Assembly (NCBI GenBank): GCA_013400115.1
Contig: VXBP01002355.1
Span: forward strand, 62,001-126,000
Direction: 5' to 3'
Length of the DNA: 64,000 nucleotides
From: Rhinopomastus cyanomelas
Lineage: Eukaryota; Chordata; Aves; Bucerotiformes; Rhinopomastidae
Positions 1 through 12,196 of the stretch are shown here, piece by piece. Made by a program: the position numbers and the translations under genes. A model generated the notes under the pieces. It did no database searches. It had not been told where the DNA came from and saw only the letters and a program-made list of their open reading frames with translations. The number at the start of each line of letters is the position of its first letter. Position 1 is the stretch's first letter.

Positions 1-242
1 GGCAATGGTTGTAAGCTGGAACATAGGAGGTTCCACATCAGTATGAGAAGGAACTTCTTCACAGTGAGGGTGACTGAGCATTCCAACAGGCTGCCCAGGG
101 TGGTTGTTGAGTCTCCTTCTCTGGAGACGTCTGAGACCTGCCTGGATGTGTTCCTGTGTGACTTGGTCTAGGTGATCCTGCTGTGTCAGCAGGATTGGAC
201 TAGATGATCTTTCGAGGTCCCTTCCAATCCCTAATGATTCTG
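1..242 (+). mobile_element. CR1 LINE 3' fragment (young type), cut by window start
   Basis: The first half encodes the CR1 ORF2 C-terminus (frames similar to NGCKLEHRRFHI and ...FLCDLV). It is followed by the 3' UTR with the hairpin-forming GATCCTGCTG...CAGCAGGATTGGAC and the signature ATGATCTTTCGAGGTCCC, ending in ATTCTG. The same signature recurs in several copies here, suggesting a recently active subfamily. Confidence 0.9.
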
Positions 243-3200
243 CTAGAGGAATGCAAGACACTCATGTTGGGCCAACAGTATCTTCAGCCATTTCTGCTGC
301 ATGCTAGAAGAGCAGTTCTGTGGTCAGGGCAAGGAGGGAATATATGGTCGTACCATACAGTTATACCACCAGATTTCATTGGAGTCCCAGACTAGTTTTA
401 CTGCAGTCTGCAACAGGGAACAGCTCCAGTCTTTTTCCTTCTGTGAAAAAGGAGAACTAGAAAGTGAAGATGGCACAACTCAGTTCATTTATGAACATCA
501 CAAAATCTGCTAGAGGCAGATCAGAGAAGCTCCTCTCAAAACCTGAGGGGCATTTGCTAATTCACATATTTTCCTTGTTTGTCCAATGAGCAGAACACAG
601 TGGGGAGGCAAAACAGGAGAAATTATCCTTGATGTTTCCAAATCTCTAAACTTTCTAGACATTTGATATCTGACACCAGGATTGGACAGAAATGCACACA
701 GAACAATGGAGTTGAATGGCTATAGGTGGAGGCTGTTTCCTACAGATCCTCATTCCAGCTGAAGCTGAGGCTCTGTACTGCCAACTGGAGAGCATCACAT
801 TTCCTCATAATGCCTTATCAAGTTTTGTGCTGTCAAAATAACAGCTTCTACAGAAGTAACATTTGCCTGAGTATCTTTGTTCTTCTTTCTAAAAATTGAC
901 TAAAAGCTCATAATCCTAACATGACGAAATATTTATAATAGTTTGTTTTATTTTGCACAGCAGGTATTGTTCAATTAGAGCATACTTTTTGCCACAGCAC
1001 ATATTTTATTGTATCTGAACCTGTATAAATATTCGTAAGCACATTTACCCAGTATTTTCTTGATTGCTCAGAAGTTTCTAAATTTGCCAGTCATTTTAAT
1101 TTAAAACTCTCTTAATTAGAGACTGTCAAATGGATGTTCTTACCTTACAGAGGGCATAACAGGAGCACAGCAACCAACATTATTGGAAAGAATTAAATTA
1201 ATAGGACAAAAATATATTTTTGAGTAATTGGAAAGAGGAAACGGAGCATCATCAAATCCTTCAATTCATTTAACAGAAATAGAGGGCACTCACTTTTGAC
1301 TCTGAAAGACAGAATCTTGTCTACATTTTAGGAAGCTTCTGCATATAGTACTGAACACAACGCTGAGTAACATCTAAGGAAAGCAGGTATTCAAAACTGC
1401 CCTTCCACTTCTCTCATGTGTGCAGGAACACCCCCACTCCCATCACTGACTGGTAGCCTGGAAAGAGCCAGCTCCAGCATAACAAAACACTATTTTGTGC
1501 TGTGAAAATGGCATTCTGCTGAGCACCCAGTGCTTTCTGACAAAACACACTGCTATCAAACTGCTCAAATGTACACTACAACCAGAAGGACAAAAGCTTT
1601 CCTGTGCTTCAAGGTTCTCAGAAGCAACACACAGTATGGGTACAGGTAATCCACATCCATATTCCTACATCCAAATGCCTTGCAAACATTTCCATCCGCT
1701 AAGGTAATGTGAGCACTACCTAGCACATTTTGATGCTTTCTATCAGTAGCAGCTCAGGTTACACCTAGATATGGCTAAATACAACTTTTGTAATCAAACA
1801 TGACCCTTTCCTTAACATTTTGCTGACTGGAACACGTAGGTGAGGGTGCAGGTTACATACATATAGCATACTGCAGCAGACACAGGTAACGGAGACACTG
1901 GTGAATTTTAAACCAAGTTTCAAGATACAGTAAAACTTAAGAGTGACAGGATGTGTTTATCCTTACAACAAAAGTTCAGAAAGTTCTTGTTATTAGTAAG
2001 TACACTGAGGAAGGGAGGTAAAGGCAGTGAGTAAGAAAAGTTAAAAGAACAATGCTTGTGCGTATAAGAATGTATAGACTAACCACAAATAAAAGTAGGG
2101 TGGAAATTACAAGTTTTCTAGCCATGAAACAGTGAATCTGATCAGAGCCGTGGGGTCCATCTGTTCCCCTGAAGCTCAAATTTATTACAGGATCATCTAA
2201 CACAGTTCTGCAAAGAAAGCCTCTGGGTCTAATCCGTAGCAATGTCTATGCTGCTAAGCACACTGGGCCAGAGCCTGACCCTTAGCCCCGAGGCCAAGTG
2301 GCACAGTCTGGATTGCGCTCAACTTACTCAGCACTCCATCAGCATTACATAGCACTTGGCCCTGGGTTTCCTCAAAGCTCCACATCTCAGGAGTCCCATC
2401 ACACCACACACTTATTTTGTATCTCTCAGTTCAAAGTGCATAAAGAAGCAAGATGACTTTTTTGCAGCCCACCAGGGTGGTATTTGCACAGCATGGAACA
2501 ACAGTATGTGTTGCATATCCCCCAGTATGCCCTGAGGGAGGGAAGAGGGTTAAGCACACCATCTCTGCAGGCTTTGCACTATAGACTTACACAGGATGAG
2601 GGTTTTCTACCAGCCTTTTTTTAGCATCCTGCCCTCTGGAACAGTCTTTGAGCCAGCCATTCACAGAGCAACACTCCTGCTTTGTTCTGAAGTCTGTGGT
2701 CCAAAACACATAGGAAATGAGCTACTGTTCATGCATAACCTACAAGAGCACATAAAACCAAGTGATAAGTGTTCAGATCCACACCCAGCCCTTTTCTGTA
2801 GCACCACAGATGCACCAAGTAACTCTGGAAGAAATGTTCCAAGTCAGTGTGGGGGTGCATGCACAATTACCAGTAGATTTACCTAATAAGTTACACTGCA
2901 TCTCTAGTGATGAGGGTGCCAGCATTCCCATGATAAGCAAATGGAGCACACAGTAAGTTTGTACCACCTCTGAACAAGCTAGTCAGGAAAAAGCAAGGAT
3001 AGAAAGTTCAATTTACACAAATGCTGTGCTGACTAGCAAACGCTGAAAGGAAAACATGACAGTTTAATGAGATTTTAGCAGCAATTCTATGTGTCTCTGC
3101 ATCTACTAAAATTTTTTAAGCATAAGTTTATATATATATACACACACACACTTGTCTAGCCTGTCAACTGTGCTATCAAGATTAATAAGAAAATGCTAGA

Positions 3201-5326
3201 ATTTAAATGATCTGTCAATTACAAAATAGGTCATCTATTCATCACAGCAGACATTTCATGTTACGAAGTTGTGATTTTTTTTTAATGAGGTGAAGATTAA
3301 GATTCTTGGGGGGAAGTGCAGTGTTAACAAACTGCTAGAAACAAACTCATCTCTCCAAGCTGCATTTTTTAAACATCACACATTAGGGATTTTTACTCTT
3401 GGAGTTAGTTGACTAAAAATATAATAAAATTTTCAGATCATCTTTACAAAGATTACTCACCAATTCATACTATTAAAGTTTAAATTGGTCAGCTTAGATA
3501 TGAGTGCCTGGAATGTGCTCAGGTCCCAGACACCACCCATGCTGATCTTAGTTCATAAATGAGACTTTACAGCAGCAGTAAGATTCACCCAAAATCAATA
3601 TTCTGTTTTCAGTACTCTAATCAGTGGGTTAACACTTGCTTCCTCACCCTATAAATAAAACCAGTCATGCCAAGTTGTACTATTACGATACCATCAATAT
3701 ATGTAACACCAGTTTTAGAGCACACATACAATTTGGCAGGAGCTGGCCCAAGTACCACCAATACATCTCATACAAAAAAATAATAGGGAACTGTCTCAAG
3801 CTTCAGAGCTAATGCTAGAGGTTTTATAATAAATTGGTAAAGTGAACCAGTGAAGTATTGGAGTTTCAAGAACTCAAACATGAAACCAATGAATTATGTG
3901 CAAGGCCACTGCAGATCATCTTTCACTCCAATGACATGGGAAACCAGAAAATGTAATGCTGGTTTTTAAAGAGAGCTCCAGGTGAATGCAGGGAAGATTA
4001 AAACTCATGCAAGGCTAAGTTCTGTATCAGACCAATTGTTGGAAGTCACAGTCTAAAAACTGAATTAGTAGGCAGAGATAAACACCATACACTGGACAAG
4101 TCTCTGTGAAAGCTGAACTCCAGTACTCACTTCCCCTCCACCCATGGAGGAGAAATGAAAAATTTCTCAGGGCCCTTGTTGTTTTGTGATTCTTCCCCCT
4201 GGCATTCCTGAGCCCATGATAGGCTGAGATGCAGCAGAAAGGGAAGGAGCTCCTAATACCCATTTTCACCATGCCCACAACTTCTGCTGCACTAGCTTCA
4301 CTCCACAGATGTGCAGTAGGAGCTGATGTGCAAGCAGAAAGATTAAGGGAGATGTAAGAGCATAGACTCCCCACTTCCTCACCACTTCCTCACCAGTCCT
4401 AGCCATGGTTCTTCCCTAACATCAGCTACTGCAGGCCACAAGGCAGCTATCAACTCCATTTCCATACCCAGCAGACTACACTCATAGCAGGAAGCCTGAT
4501 GCAGCCCAGCAAATTGTTGCCTTGGTTTCTGCGACTCGCCCCTGGCCCACAGGAGTAACTGTACAGCCCTGCTGATGGGTGCACTAAGATTCACAGAGGG
4601 CCCTTCAAAGCAGGCTTGCTGAAGACCAAACTACACAAAGATGATCCAAGGCTGGGGCACTTTTGCTGTAAGGTTAAGCGATACACCTGCTGCAAAGACA
4701 GACAAGATCCAAAACTGTGCACGGCCACAGTTCACCATAAAACCATTGTTGCTCTCCATTCCTTTTAGCCAGTTAGTAAAAGTGAATCTAATCAGAGACT
4801 GAAACAAACAATGAAAGCCACCTCACTCATAGCTGGAAGATCCACTGCACACCAGATGAGGTAAATATGGCCTAGAATACTTCAAGACAAAATCCAGTGC
4901 CTTCATAATATGCATTGCCTCTGCCATCAACAATTGAACACTGGAATGTCCTGGTCACTGGAATTTACAGTTTAAAAACCTAAATATTTCTTTTGCCATA
5001 TACATGGTCTCTGTAATTTCTGTGGAGACAAATACACAGAAGCAGCAATCATCTGCATACATTGCAGCTGTGTTCTGATGAGCCATATTACATTTACACT
5101 ACACAACCCAATACGGTTCATCATTTATTAACATAATTCACCAAGAAGCCAGTCCATCATATAGACTGTTTTCTTTTCAGAGCTGTGATTTTTATCCTGA
5201 TGTACCACACACAGGCACACAAACAACATCAAGTGAGTGGAAGAAAAACTGATTGATATCTTACCAGCTGAACTTTCACATATACAGACATCACAAGTCT
5301 GACCTGTCAACTACAAGAAGGCTTAC
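242..5326 (-). other. DCTD intron 3, AT-rich, no exon recognised
   Basis: This is sequence downstream of the exon 3 donor on the minus strand. I searched for the next DCTD exon (CHAELNA...PCNEC) and did not see it. Short open frames on both strands have no recognisable protein. There is a short (TA)n(CA)n tract near 3129-3151. Otherwise I see no repeat or gene I can name. Confidence 0.6.
3129..3151. repeat. (TA)n(CA)n microsatellite
   Basis: A run of alternating TA passes directly into CACACACACAC. It is a compound dinucleotide repeat in a DCTD intron. Confidence 0.85.
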
Positions 5327-5462
5327 CATAAGGATATTTTGTGTCTAGTATGTGCGCTGCTGTTCTTGTCCAGGGTAGTACATCATCACTGCAACCATTG
5401 GGCATCCCATTGTATCCAATTCCAACAATCTTGTTTTCTGAGTTTACAATGCAGGCACCAAC
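5327..5462 (-). CDS. DCTD: DCTD coding exon 3 (core beta sheet and substrate loop)
   Basis: The minus-strand exon of 136 nt has a TTTAG|GTT acceptor and a ATG|GTAAGC donor. It encodes VGACIVNSENKIVGIGYNG followed by MPNGCSDDVLPW and ends ...DTKYPY plus the first base of the next codon, where vertebrate DCTD continues into the zinc-binding CHAELNA motif. The GIGYNGMP and GCSDD segments are hallmark DCTD sequence. The stretch after LPW (TRTAAHI) differs from the mammalian one. Exons carrying the catalytic HAE and the PCNEC zinc ligands should follow at lower coordinates. I searched 242-5326 by eye and did not find them, so the gene is cut by the left window edge. Exons 1-3 give 93 codons. Confidence 0.96.
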
Positions 5463-6818
5463 CTAAATAAAATGAGATTTATATAGTACCAAAGGCAGGC
5501 ACAATGATGTATCAACAAGAAAGATAACTGAAAAGTCAGTAACAAAAATCTTAATTCAAATGACACAAGTTTGACTTTATATTCTCACACCATCTAGTGA
5601 GCAAGGCCATAACTGTACCTCACTGGTGAGGCTTTAAAATAAATCAAGGTAGATGCCACCCTGCTCCCCCTCCAGTCACGTAGTCCCCATCCCAGGCTGC
5701 CAGCACTGTTCCTCGGCTGACTGTGAAGTGAACCTCACTCAGGGAACTGAACCATCACTGAATTGACCCTACTAAAGCAAAGTTTTCTGTCAGCTCAACT
5801 CCCCAAACTAGCTTTTCCAGCAGCAGTATGAGCAATACTAGCAAAAGGTTTGGAAGATGGAAATGCAGCAGTGCTGACCTAGGCAGAAGCAGACTCACAA
5901 ACTTTTGAGGTTTTTTTTATGCAAATGAGCACCAAAATACCAGACTTTCTAGCTTCTACTCTTTATTACTTCAAGTCTGCACTAGGATCCTTCTTACAGA
6001 ATGATAGACTGTTCCAGTTTTATGTTTTCTGCTGATATTTTAGATTTATTGGAATGGCAACAGTACATATTTTAATTCACATAACACATTTACCAACCAG
6101 CTCTTAGGTAACAAAAAGCCCTAAGTGAATAACCTTCAGACAACTAAAACAGTGTAGGAAATCCATCAAGTGATTGAACAGACTGTTAGCATGTGTTTTA
6201 CTGCATGGCTTTTCTGGGATTTGCTTCCTCTAGGTTTTCACACAAAAGAAGGCAAACAGGACAACTGGATCATGCAGAACAACATGTTTCAGGAGACTTA
6301 CTGATTGCCTCACGTCAATATTCCATAGAGGCTCATGAAAGAGCAGGGACAGATAGTAAAGCAGAAGGTGATGGAGAACCTGAGGCAGGAATTAAACTAG
6401 AAGAAAACTCCAGTCAACTCAAGACCAAACAAAAGGGAATTTTTACACTCTTATAGGTGAGGAAGAATAACTTGTAAAATGCTGTGTCTTACAAAATTAC
6501 AATCTAAAACATTAGGTAGTTTTTATCGTCCACTAACAGTAACTACATTTACTGGAAAAATGAGAGAAAATTCATCTGCCGTTTTAACCTCCAGAAAAAA
6601 AACACCTAATCCAAACCACAGTTGCACACAAAATAATACACGAGGTCAAGCCCAATAAAAGCATTTCTGCAACAAAACGTGCTGACAGCGTAAAAAATTG
6701 AATAGCTATGTATAGTGAAATAACTTCTAATAAAAAACCCCCAAAAGTGCTACATGCACATCTGATACGATGTGTGATATAGATTAGGTTATCTTATTCT
6801 TATACGGTACCTTCTTAC
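5463..6818 (-). other. DCTD intron 2
   Basis: This intron of about 1.36 kb is bounded by GTAAGA and TTTAG. Nothing else is recognisable in it; the 87-codon open frame at 6193-6456 on plus is not protein-like and is probably chance. Confidence 0.7.
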
Positions 6819-6924
6819 CTGAGAACTTGGATCCTTGCTTCTTTGTGCTGACAAAAAAGCTACTGCCATAAAATATTCAGGCCATTCCAAATAATCCTCT
6901 CTTTTCTTGCAGGATGCTTCATTG
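6819..6924 (-). CDS. DCTD: DCTD coding exon 2
   Basis: The minus-strand exon of 106 nt is flanked by a T-rich tract plus TTTCAG acceptor and a CAG|GTAAGA donor. It encodes NEASCKKREDYLEWPEYF followed by MAVAFLSAQRSKDPSSQ, almost identical to the vertebrate dCMP deaminase N-terminal helix (my recognition of the family). With exon 1 (38 nt) it totals 144 nt, leaving exon 3 in phase 0. An in-frame ATG does not occur in this exon: the ATG just after the acceptor is in another frame. The start must therefore be in an upstream exon, which supports the assigned exon 1. Intron 1 is about 2.6 kb and intron 2 about 1.4 kb. Confidence 0.95.
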
Positions 6925-9502
6925 CTGAAACCAGTTTACGGAAAAAAAAAAACCAATAAAAACCAGCCATCAGCAACCTAAGACGACCAACTAAGATAAC
7001 TGCACTTACACTAATATTTTAACTGTAAAATCATCAGTGCTATGTGCTTTCTAGGAACTTACGTATGCAACATTTCCTTTCAGGGGAAAGGCATCCAAGC
7101 AGGGTTGCAAAATTCAGTTTTAGATGACAAGGTTGAGCTATTCAGAGCACTGAGCTATTCAAACACAGAGCAATTTATCCTCTCTAGATAACACTTTGCG
7201 TATTTCTAATATTCAGGTATATCACGTACAGGCATTCTTTTCACCCAAACAACATAATCTTTTTTATGATGACTGTGCTAACTTCAAGCCTCTCACCTAA
7301 GCTATTTTGTAATATTTTTTGTGCCTACAACAAACACTTGCTAGTTTTCCATGCAGTAGCTTCATTCACATGCTGCATTCATTCCTGCCTGTGCAGCTAC
7401 TGCCAAGAGTTTGCCTCTCAGCACAACACTCACCAGCGAAAATCTGAGGCCATTCTAGTGGTCTTCCTTCTGATAGTCAACTTTCTCTTGAGATTATACC
7501 TCACGAAAGCCTTCTGAAAACTGATATAATACACAGAAGCAGCACAAAAGATTGCTTCTTTTCCTGCACTAGGGGGCTTATTAGTCGGAAGGAGGGAAAG
7601 TTAAAAATAACCCTGATGCATTGTTTTCTCTTGTGTGCTTATGGTTTGAAAGACTGCTCAGACAGTGAAGAACACACTGCTTTTCAGCTTGGAGAGGAGA
7701 GAACTCTCTGTCTCTCTTCTCCCCACACCAACATATTTAGGCTTTGCAAATTTCACGGAAGAGAACAAAGCAGTTTCCCCAAACTCTTACCTCTCATGGC
7801 TACACTTGAAAGCCAAAGCAACAGAACCTTTTCTCAGATACAACCACTAGCCTATCAAAACACAAGAGGCACACTACTTTTCTTCCTAGACTTCTAGTAC
7901 CAAAACATACAGCTTAAGACTGAGACATCCTTCTAGCAACGTTCAGCCACAAAGCAAAATAACTCTAAGATAACTGCAAGCAGTAAGACATCTCCTAGCA
8001 ACACTAGCATCAGCACTTCCAGAAGACAAATAAATGTTAGGTGACAAGTATTTAGTTAATTATTATTTTTATAACCAAAACCATATACTAGAGGCTTGCA
8101 GTTAGCTTGTCATGAAGAAGTTACGCTATTTGAGTGACAACACCAGCACAAGATAAAACTATTTTAAAACCCTACATGGTGCTATTTACCAAAGACAAAT
8201 TGCTAGTTTTGAGTAGTTCATATACAACATATTGTAAGTTAGCAATCCTGGCTTGTTCTTGGAATGAATGAGGATCGTCTTTAAAGCCATAGTCTCAAGG
8301 GAGAAGCGTACACTCTTAATGTAACCAGGACACCTCTCTCACAATATGACAACACTGGAAATAGTACCCACTGACAATTATCAAAGCAAATACAAATCGA
8401 GTAGGTGATTCTGAAAGGGCCTCAACTGGTTTCAAACATCCTAATTTAACAATTGGGACTATATGCCACAAGAAGTCCCCAGCAGGAGGAAATTAAAAGA
8501 CCTGTCTCCACACCTCTCTGTCCCAAATTGAATATTGATGGGTTAACTTTAAAGCCAAGGAAGTGCTTCAGCTAATTTAAGTGATTACTTAAAACATCTC
8601 ACACAGATTTACAACATCCAAAACACCATCGGACTTTAAATTACATACATACTGAGATATGATCTTTACCTACTCCTTACTTCAGGTTTTGAGAGATAGG
8701 AGAAAAAAAAAAAACACCAGCCTTTCTTACAGAATGATTACAGCAGCACATCTTCGGGTGGAAGAGACTTTAAAGACCATCAAGTCCAAGCTTCAACCCA
8801 GCGCTGCACTCCTAACATCCATGTCCGTCAGCACTATGTCTATCTGCCTTTTAAACATCTCCAGTGACAGTGAGTACAGCACTGTCCTGGGCAGCCTGTC
8901 TCAATGTTTGATAACCTGCCTAAACCTCCTCTGGTGCAGCTTGGAGCCATTTCCTCTGGTTCTGTAGCTTTTCACCAGCGAGAAGAGGCTGAGGCTCCAA
9001 CCTCCTTTCAGGTAGCTGTAGAGAGCAGCAAAGCCTCCCCTTCTCCAGGCTCAAAGGTGAAAATTATATTCTGTACATTGAAAATTAACTGTTTTAAATT
9101 AACTATTCAAGTTTTTCCCTGAGGGATAACCCAAAATCACTTCACATGAACACTCCATAGAAATACAGTACCGAGTACTTCCCACCACTGGATATGTCTA
9201 GCTTTTACAGCACCGTTTCTTTCACTTTAGTTGCCTGTTGCTAGCACCGGTTTCCATTTCAGGAAACGACGAGCACAGAATGCCCCTGCCTGCCTTTTCC
9301 TCTCTGGTTACAAAAACGGGCAGCACAGGCCATGACCCTGCGTGGGGCCTGCAAGGACGCCAGGACCGGCCTCCGCCCGGAGACGGGCCGGGCCGCAGCG
9401 CTTCCCCTAGGACAGCTACAGCCGCGCCGCCCGCCCCGGCCCGGCGGAACCCGGACCTGCCCGCCCCGCTTCGCTCCGAGCCCCCAGCCGACCCCGACCT
9501 AC
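6925..9502 (-). other. DCTD intron 1
   Basis: This is intronic sequence between the proposed first exon and exon 2. Its acceptor has a polypyrimidine run and TTTCAG. It contains one old CR1 copy (8721-9057). No other feature is recognised. Confidence 0.65.
8721..9057 (-). mobile_element. Old CR1 LINE fragment
   Basis: In reverse complement this is a diverged CR1 ORF2 C-terminus and 3' UTR. Plus-strand landmarks include GGGCAGCCTGTC, TGGAGCCATTTCCTCT and GAGAAGAGGCTGAGGC, the usual order for a reversed CR1 3' end. It is more diverged than the copies at 14.1, 21.1 and 45.2 kb. Confidence 0.8.
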
Positions 9503-9540
9503 CCGTTCAGGTGGCAGCCGGGGTGGGACTGACCGCTCAT
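9503..9540 (-). CDS. DCTD: DCTD coding exon 1 (dCMP deaminase N-terminus)
   Basis: DCTD is a cytosolic zinc enzyme that deaminates dCMP to dUMP, feeding thymidylate synthase; dCTP activates it and dTTP inhibits it (family knowledge). Here the minus strand reads ATG followed by codons for MSGQSHPGCHLNG, the last codon being split 2+1. The exon ends at a good donor, CGG|GTAGGT. Its 38 nt join exon 2 in phase and give ...HLNG|NEASCKKRED, continuous with the conserved DCTD start. The human long isoform also carries a short Gly/Pro/Cys-rich leader at this place, which supports the choice. The exon lies in a CpG island, as expected for a first exon. The start codon is inferred from frame and context, not from a transcript. 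An alternative is a shorter isoform starting elsewhere. Confidence 0.72.
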
Positions 9541-9568
9541 CCCGCCGCAGCCCAGTCTCCTACGCCGG

Positions 9569-9580
9569 TTGGCGCCAAAA
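9569..9580. promoter_or_regulatory. Palindromic E2F-type site TTGGCGCCAAAA
   Basis: TTGGCGCCAAAA on plus reads TTTTGGCGCCAA on minus, matching the E2F consensus TTTSSCGC with overlapping half-sites, in the style of the DHFR promoter site. It starts 29 bp upstream of the proposed DCTD ATG. DCTD supplies dUMP for DNA synthesis, so E2F control in S phase is a reasonable inference. Binding has not been shown here. Confidence 0.6.
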
Positions 9581-9643
9581 CGGGGGAAGCTGGGACAAGG
9601 GGCGGGCGGCTGGGAGAGCGTCGGGGGAGAGTTACCCCTCCGC

Positions 9644-9649
9644 CACGTG
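9644..9649. promoter_or_regulatory. E-box CACGTG in DCTD CpG island
   Basis: The palindromic CACGTG lies in the context CGCCACGTGGGGG, a MYC/MAX or USF type E-box, about 100 bp upstream of the proposed DCTD start. The short motif has limited specificity on its own, but its position in the island next to the E2F site makes it plausible. Confidence 0.4.
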
Positions 9650-9780
9650 GGGGCGCTGTCCCGTCGCGGGGGTGGACGACTGAGTGTGGGGTTCAGTGGT
9701 TCCGTTTTAAAGCACCTGCAGCCGCGGAGATGTGTGAGTGACCTTCACGGAGTCACTGCAGCGGGGTATCCTGTAGTTCC

Positions 9781-11739
9781 CAGATTTCTGACGGGTGCTT
9801 CCCACTTCTCGCTCAGAAATAAATGTGCAGGGTTTGCCCAGCTCACACTGTTCCGAATAAAAGTAGTTTATTCATAAAGATTGGCATTAACATAGTAAGA
9901 TGTATAAAAATAGGGTGGGTTTTGGTTTATTAATGCCTTCAGCTGCTGGTAGTTTTAGAAGCTCCCGGAAAGCTCATGTACTGAACACACATACAGACAT
10001 ATGTATGCATGTCTGTGTAGATATATATATCTCTCCAAGCACAGCCCAAAATACATGGAACAGTAATAAATATTAAATGTTGGTCTATTGTGTTTTGCAT
10101 CCTTCTGCAAGATGCTGCCCACCTTGACTGGCTGGTCACCGCAGGGACCTGCCTTTACAGAAGCACTCAGGTGGGAGCCAGGTACAGATGTTTGCTCCAC
10201 AGGGCTGTGGGACATCAGGTGGCAACTGCCCAAACCCAGCTGTACATGTCTGCTCTGGTTCCCACCGGAGGCAGTGACAGGTGCAACAAACTCAGTGAGA
10301 GCAGTGATGGACAAAAGGAGAATACTTGCCTTTGAGAGTGTCCCCAGAGGGGATCTGTGTGCACAAGCCGTGCAGGTCATGCTGCACATGTACTGCACCA
10401 CTGATCAGAATGTGGTCAACAGACATGGCTGAGATAATGGCTTCCTGCAGCCTCGCCAAAAATCTTCCTCTTCATCTAGGAGAACAATTCAGGTTGAGTA
10501 AAAACAGTTTGGGGAAACTGAGCACACAGTAGTTCTGCCCTAGAAGCTGTCTGTAGTTCCCTCTTACTGACCATCTGCACAGAAAACTGCACAAGGGAGT
10601 AAATATGCGAGGTACATTAGTACACCTATGTGCATGCAAGAAGATGACTAAGTCAAGGACCCTGCCATGCTCATAGTTATTCTTGAAGCTACGCCAAAAG
10701 AGAGAGCCTGCTGTGATCAAAACAGAGGAATGCACTGCTAAAATGTTTTCATATTTAGACTGTTGCATCAACTTTCTATCCATTTTTTTTAAACACTGAC
10801 AAACCATCCAGAATGAAAATCTTACTTAATTTCACAGATATCCCTACTCAGTTGTAACCAGAAAACTTGGCAAAAATAGCTTGTTATATTTCATCTGACA
10901 AGTTGTTCATCCCTCAGAGGGGGAAAACATACAGCTATTTCAGTTTGCAGCACTTCCATTATCACAAATTCATATGGACAACACATGTTCATGTATGGCT
11001 GGCTAATGAATGAAAAGGAATCATTTAAATGCAAGAAAAAGAAACTTAATTGAAGCAGCATCACTCAGGAAAGCATAAGCCTCAGGTGAAATGGAAGGCC
11101 TGACTATGGTTGATCACAAAGACAGTTAAAGAGCAATAATTTAATTACTCTGGAGAAAACAATAGCATAATACAGCTCAAAAAGTTTTCTACTATCCATA
11201 GATGTGTTTCTGCTTTCTTGATATACAAATTAAAATTAATAGCACTACCCATGCCATTATTTTAATTTTTCATAATCATGATTCTGAGGGCAAACCATAA
11301 AAACTGCTAACCTTCAAAAAGCAGCACTTATGTACTGATCATATACAGTGAAGGATGGATTTTCTGTTCTGTGCACATGATTAGGAGTTCTTACCAACTA
11401 TTCCCTTCCTCTGAATTTAGCATGTTTTCCAGCTAGTATCTGCCAGAATCAAATCAGCCAGAACCAAATTCAAAACAAGACAATCTCCATTTCTCAAAAA
11501 GAAACCAAACTAGGATAATTGCTCCCTTCTCTTTCTTCTCCATTGCAGAAGGAAAAAAATAACTGTGTGTATGATAAAAGAATGAGTATTTTAATCTTCT
11601 TTACATTTTTCAACTTCCCTTAACATTACACACAAATTGTATTATTTCTGAAATTCAAAACTTATTCTTGTCATGCTTAGCAAATAGGTTTCTGTAATAA
11701 TTTGAAACTACTGTTTGGGGGTTTTTTAATGGTGATGGT
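9781..11739. other. Intergenic DNA between DCTD and first solo LTR
   Basis: The sequence is AT-rich without a recognisable gene. Positions 9955-10440 are open on both strands (148 codons on minus; 114 and 81 on plus), but the translations look like no family I know and lack flanking splice or start context, so I do not call a gene. Confidence 0.5.
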
Positions 11740-11745
11740 GGTGGT

Positions 11746-12196
11746 TGTCAGAATCTGGTGATGAGAGGGTCCGGGGGTTGCCGACGTCGCGACGGGAAGC
11801 AGCACAGGAGACAGCTGTGTGGTGAAAGCAGTGGAGGCACCGTCGTTGTCCGAAGTTCGTCCGTGGTCAGTCTGCCTGATCTCGGAGACGGATCCTCCTT
11901 TTTATTAACCCACAACGTCAATGATAAACAAACTCAGGATTGGTGCTTGGTGCATTTGTGGCATTAGGTGATAGGTCTCCAGACCACGCACGCCTGATTT
12001 CCCTGTATGCTTTGTGTGAGGAACTGTGTGAGGAAGTTACTTTGAGATAATGGGAATTTCTAGCTACGCCACAGATTAACCCCGAAACCAATTATGACAA
12101 GTCCCTCCAGCCACGCACTTCTGAGGCCTGGTTTGCCAAGACACCTCGCAGGCTTAGGGAGGAACCCTCTTAAAGGAGAACTGAAATGTTCCCACA
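11746..12196 (-). mobile_element. Solo LTR of an endogenous retrovirus, with 6-bp TSD
   Basis: This 451-bp element starts TGTCAGAA and ends TTCCCACA, with short imperfect TG...CA inverted ends. It is flanked by a perfect direct repeat GGTGGT (11740-11745 and 12197-12202). Only a 451-bp block is present with no internal coding region, so it is a solo LTR formed by recombination between the two ends. Orientation is from TTTTTATTAACC near 11901, the reverse of an AATAAA poly(A) signal. Six-bp duplications are typical of class II (ERVK/alpharetrovirus-like) elements. CpG content is higher than in the surroundings, which suggests a moderately young insertion. The left TSD lies in a GGTGATGGTGGTGG run, which slightly weakens the TSD as proof. 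Confidence 0.8.

Larger units (their letters stand above)
9330..9780 (-). promoter_or_regulatory. DCTD: CpG island promoter of DCTD
   Basis: This is a sharp rise in GC and CpG content within AT-rich surroundings, covering the first DCTD exon and extending upstream of it on the minus strand. It contains a palindromic E2F-type site (9569-9580) and a canonical E-box CACGTG (9644-9649). No TATA box is evident, as is usual for CpG-island promoters of S-phase metabolic genes. The plus-strand open frames of 66-167 codons here are a by-product of GC richness. Transcription start sites cannot be placed from sequence alone. Confidence 0.8.

Noticed and set aside
242..5326. Remaining DCTD exons (CHAELNA and PCNEC motifs) downstream of exon 3
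   Set aside because: I searched the minus strand by eye for these motifs and their codons and found none; they are presumably outside the window.
9238..9877. Plus-strand frames of 66-167 codons opposite DCTD exon 1
   Set aside because: They are Pro/Arg/Ala-rich products of a CpG island lacking stops. They have no recognisable domain, and the minus strand carries the supported exon.
9955..10440. Overlapping frames on both strands (148, 114 and 81 codons)
   Set aside because: There is no recognisable protein, splice context or repeat match. The length is not remarkable given the number of frames examined.
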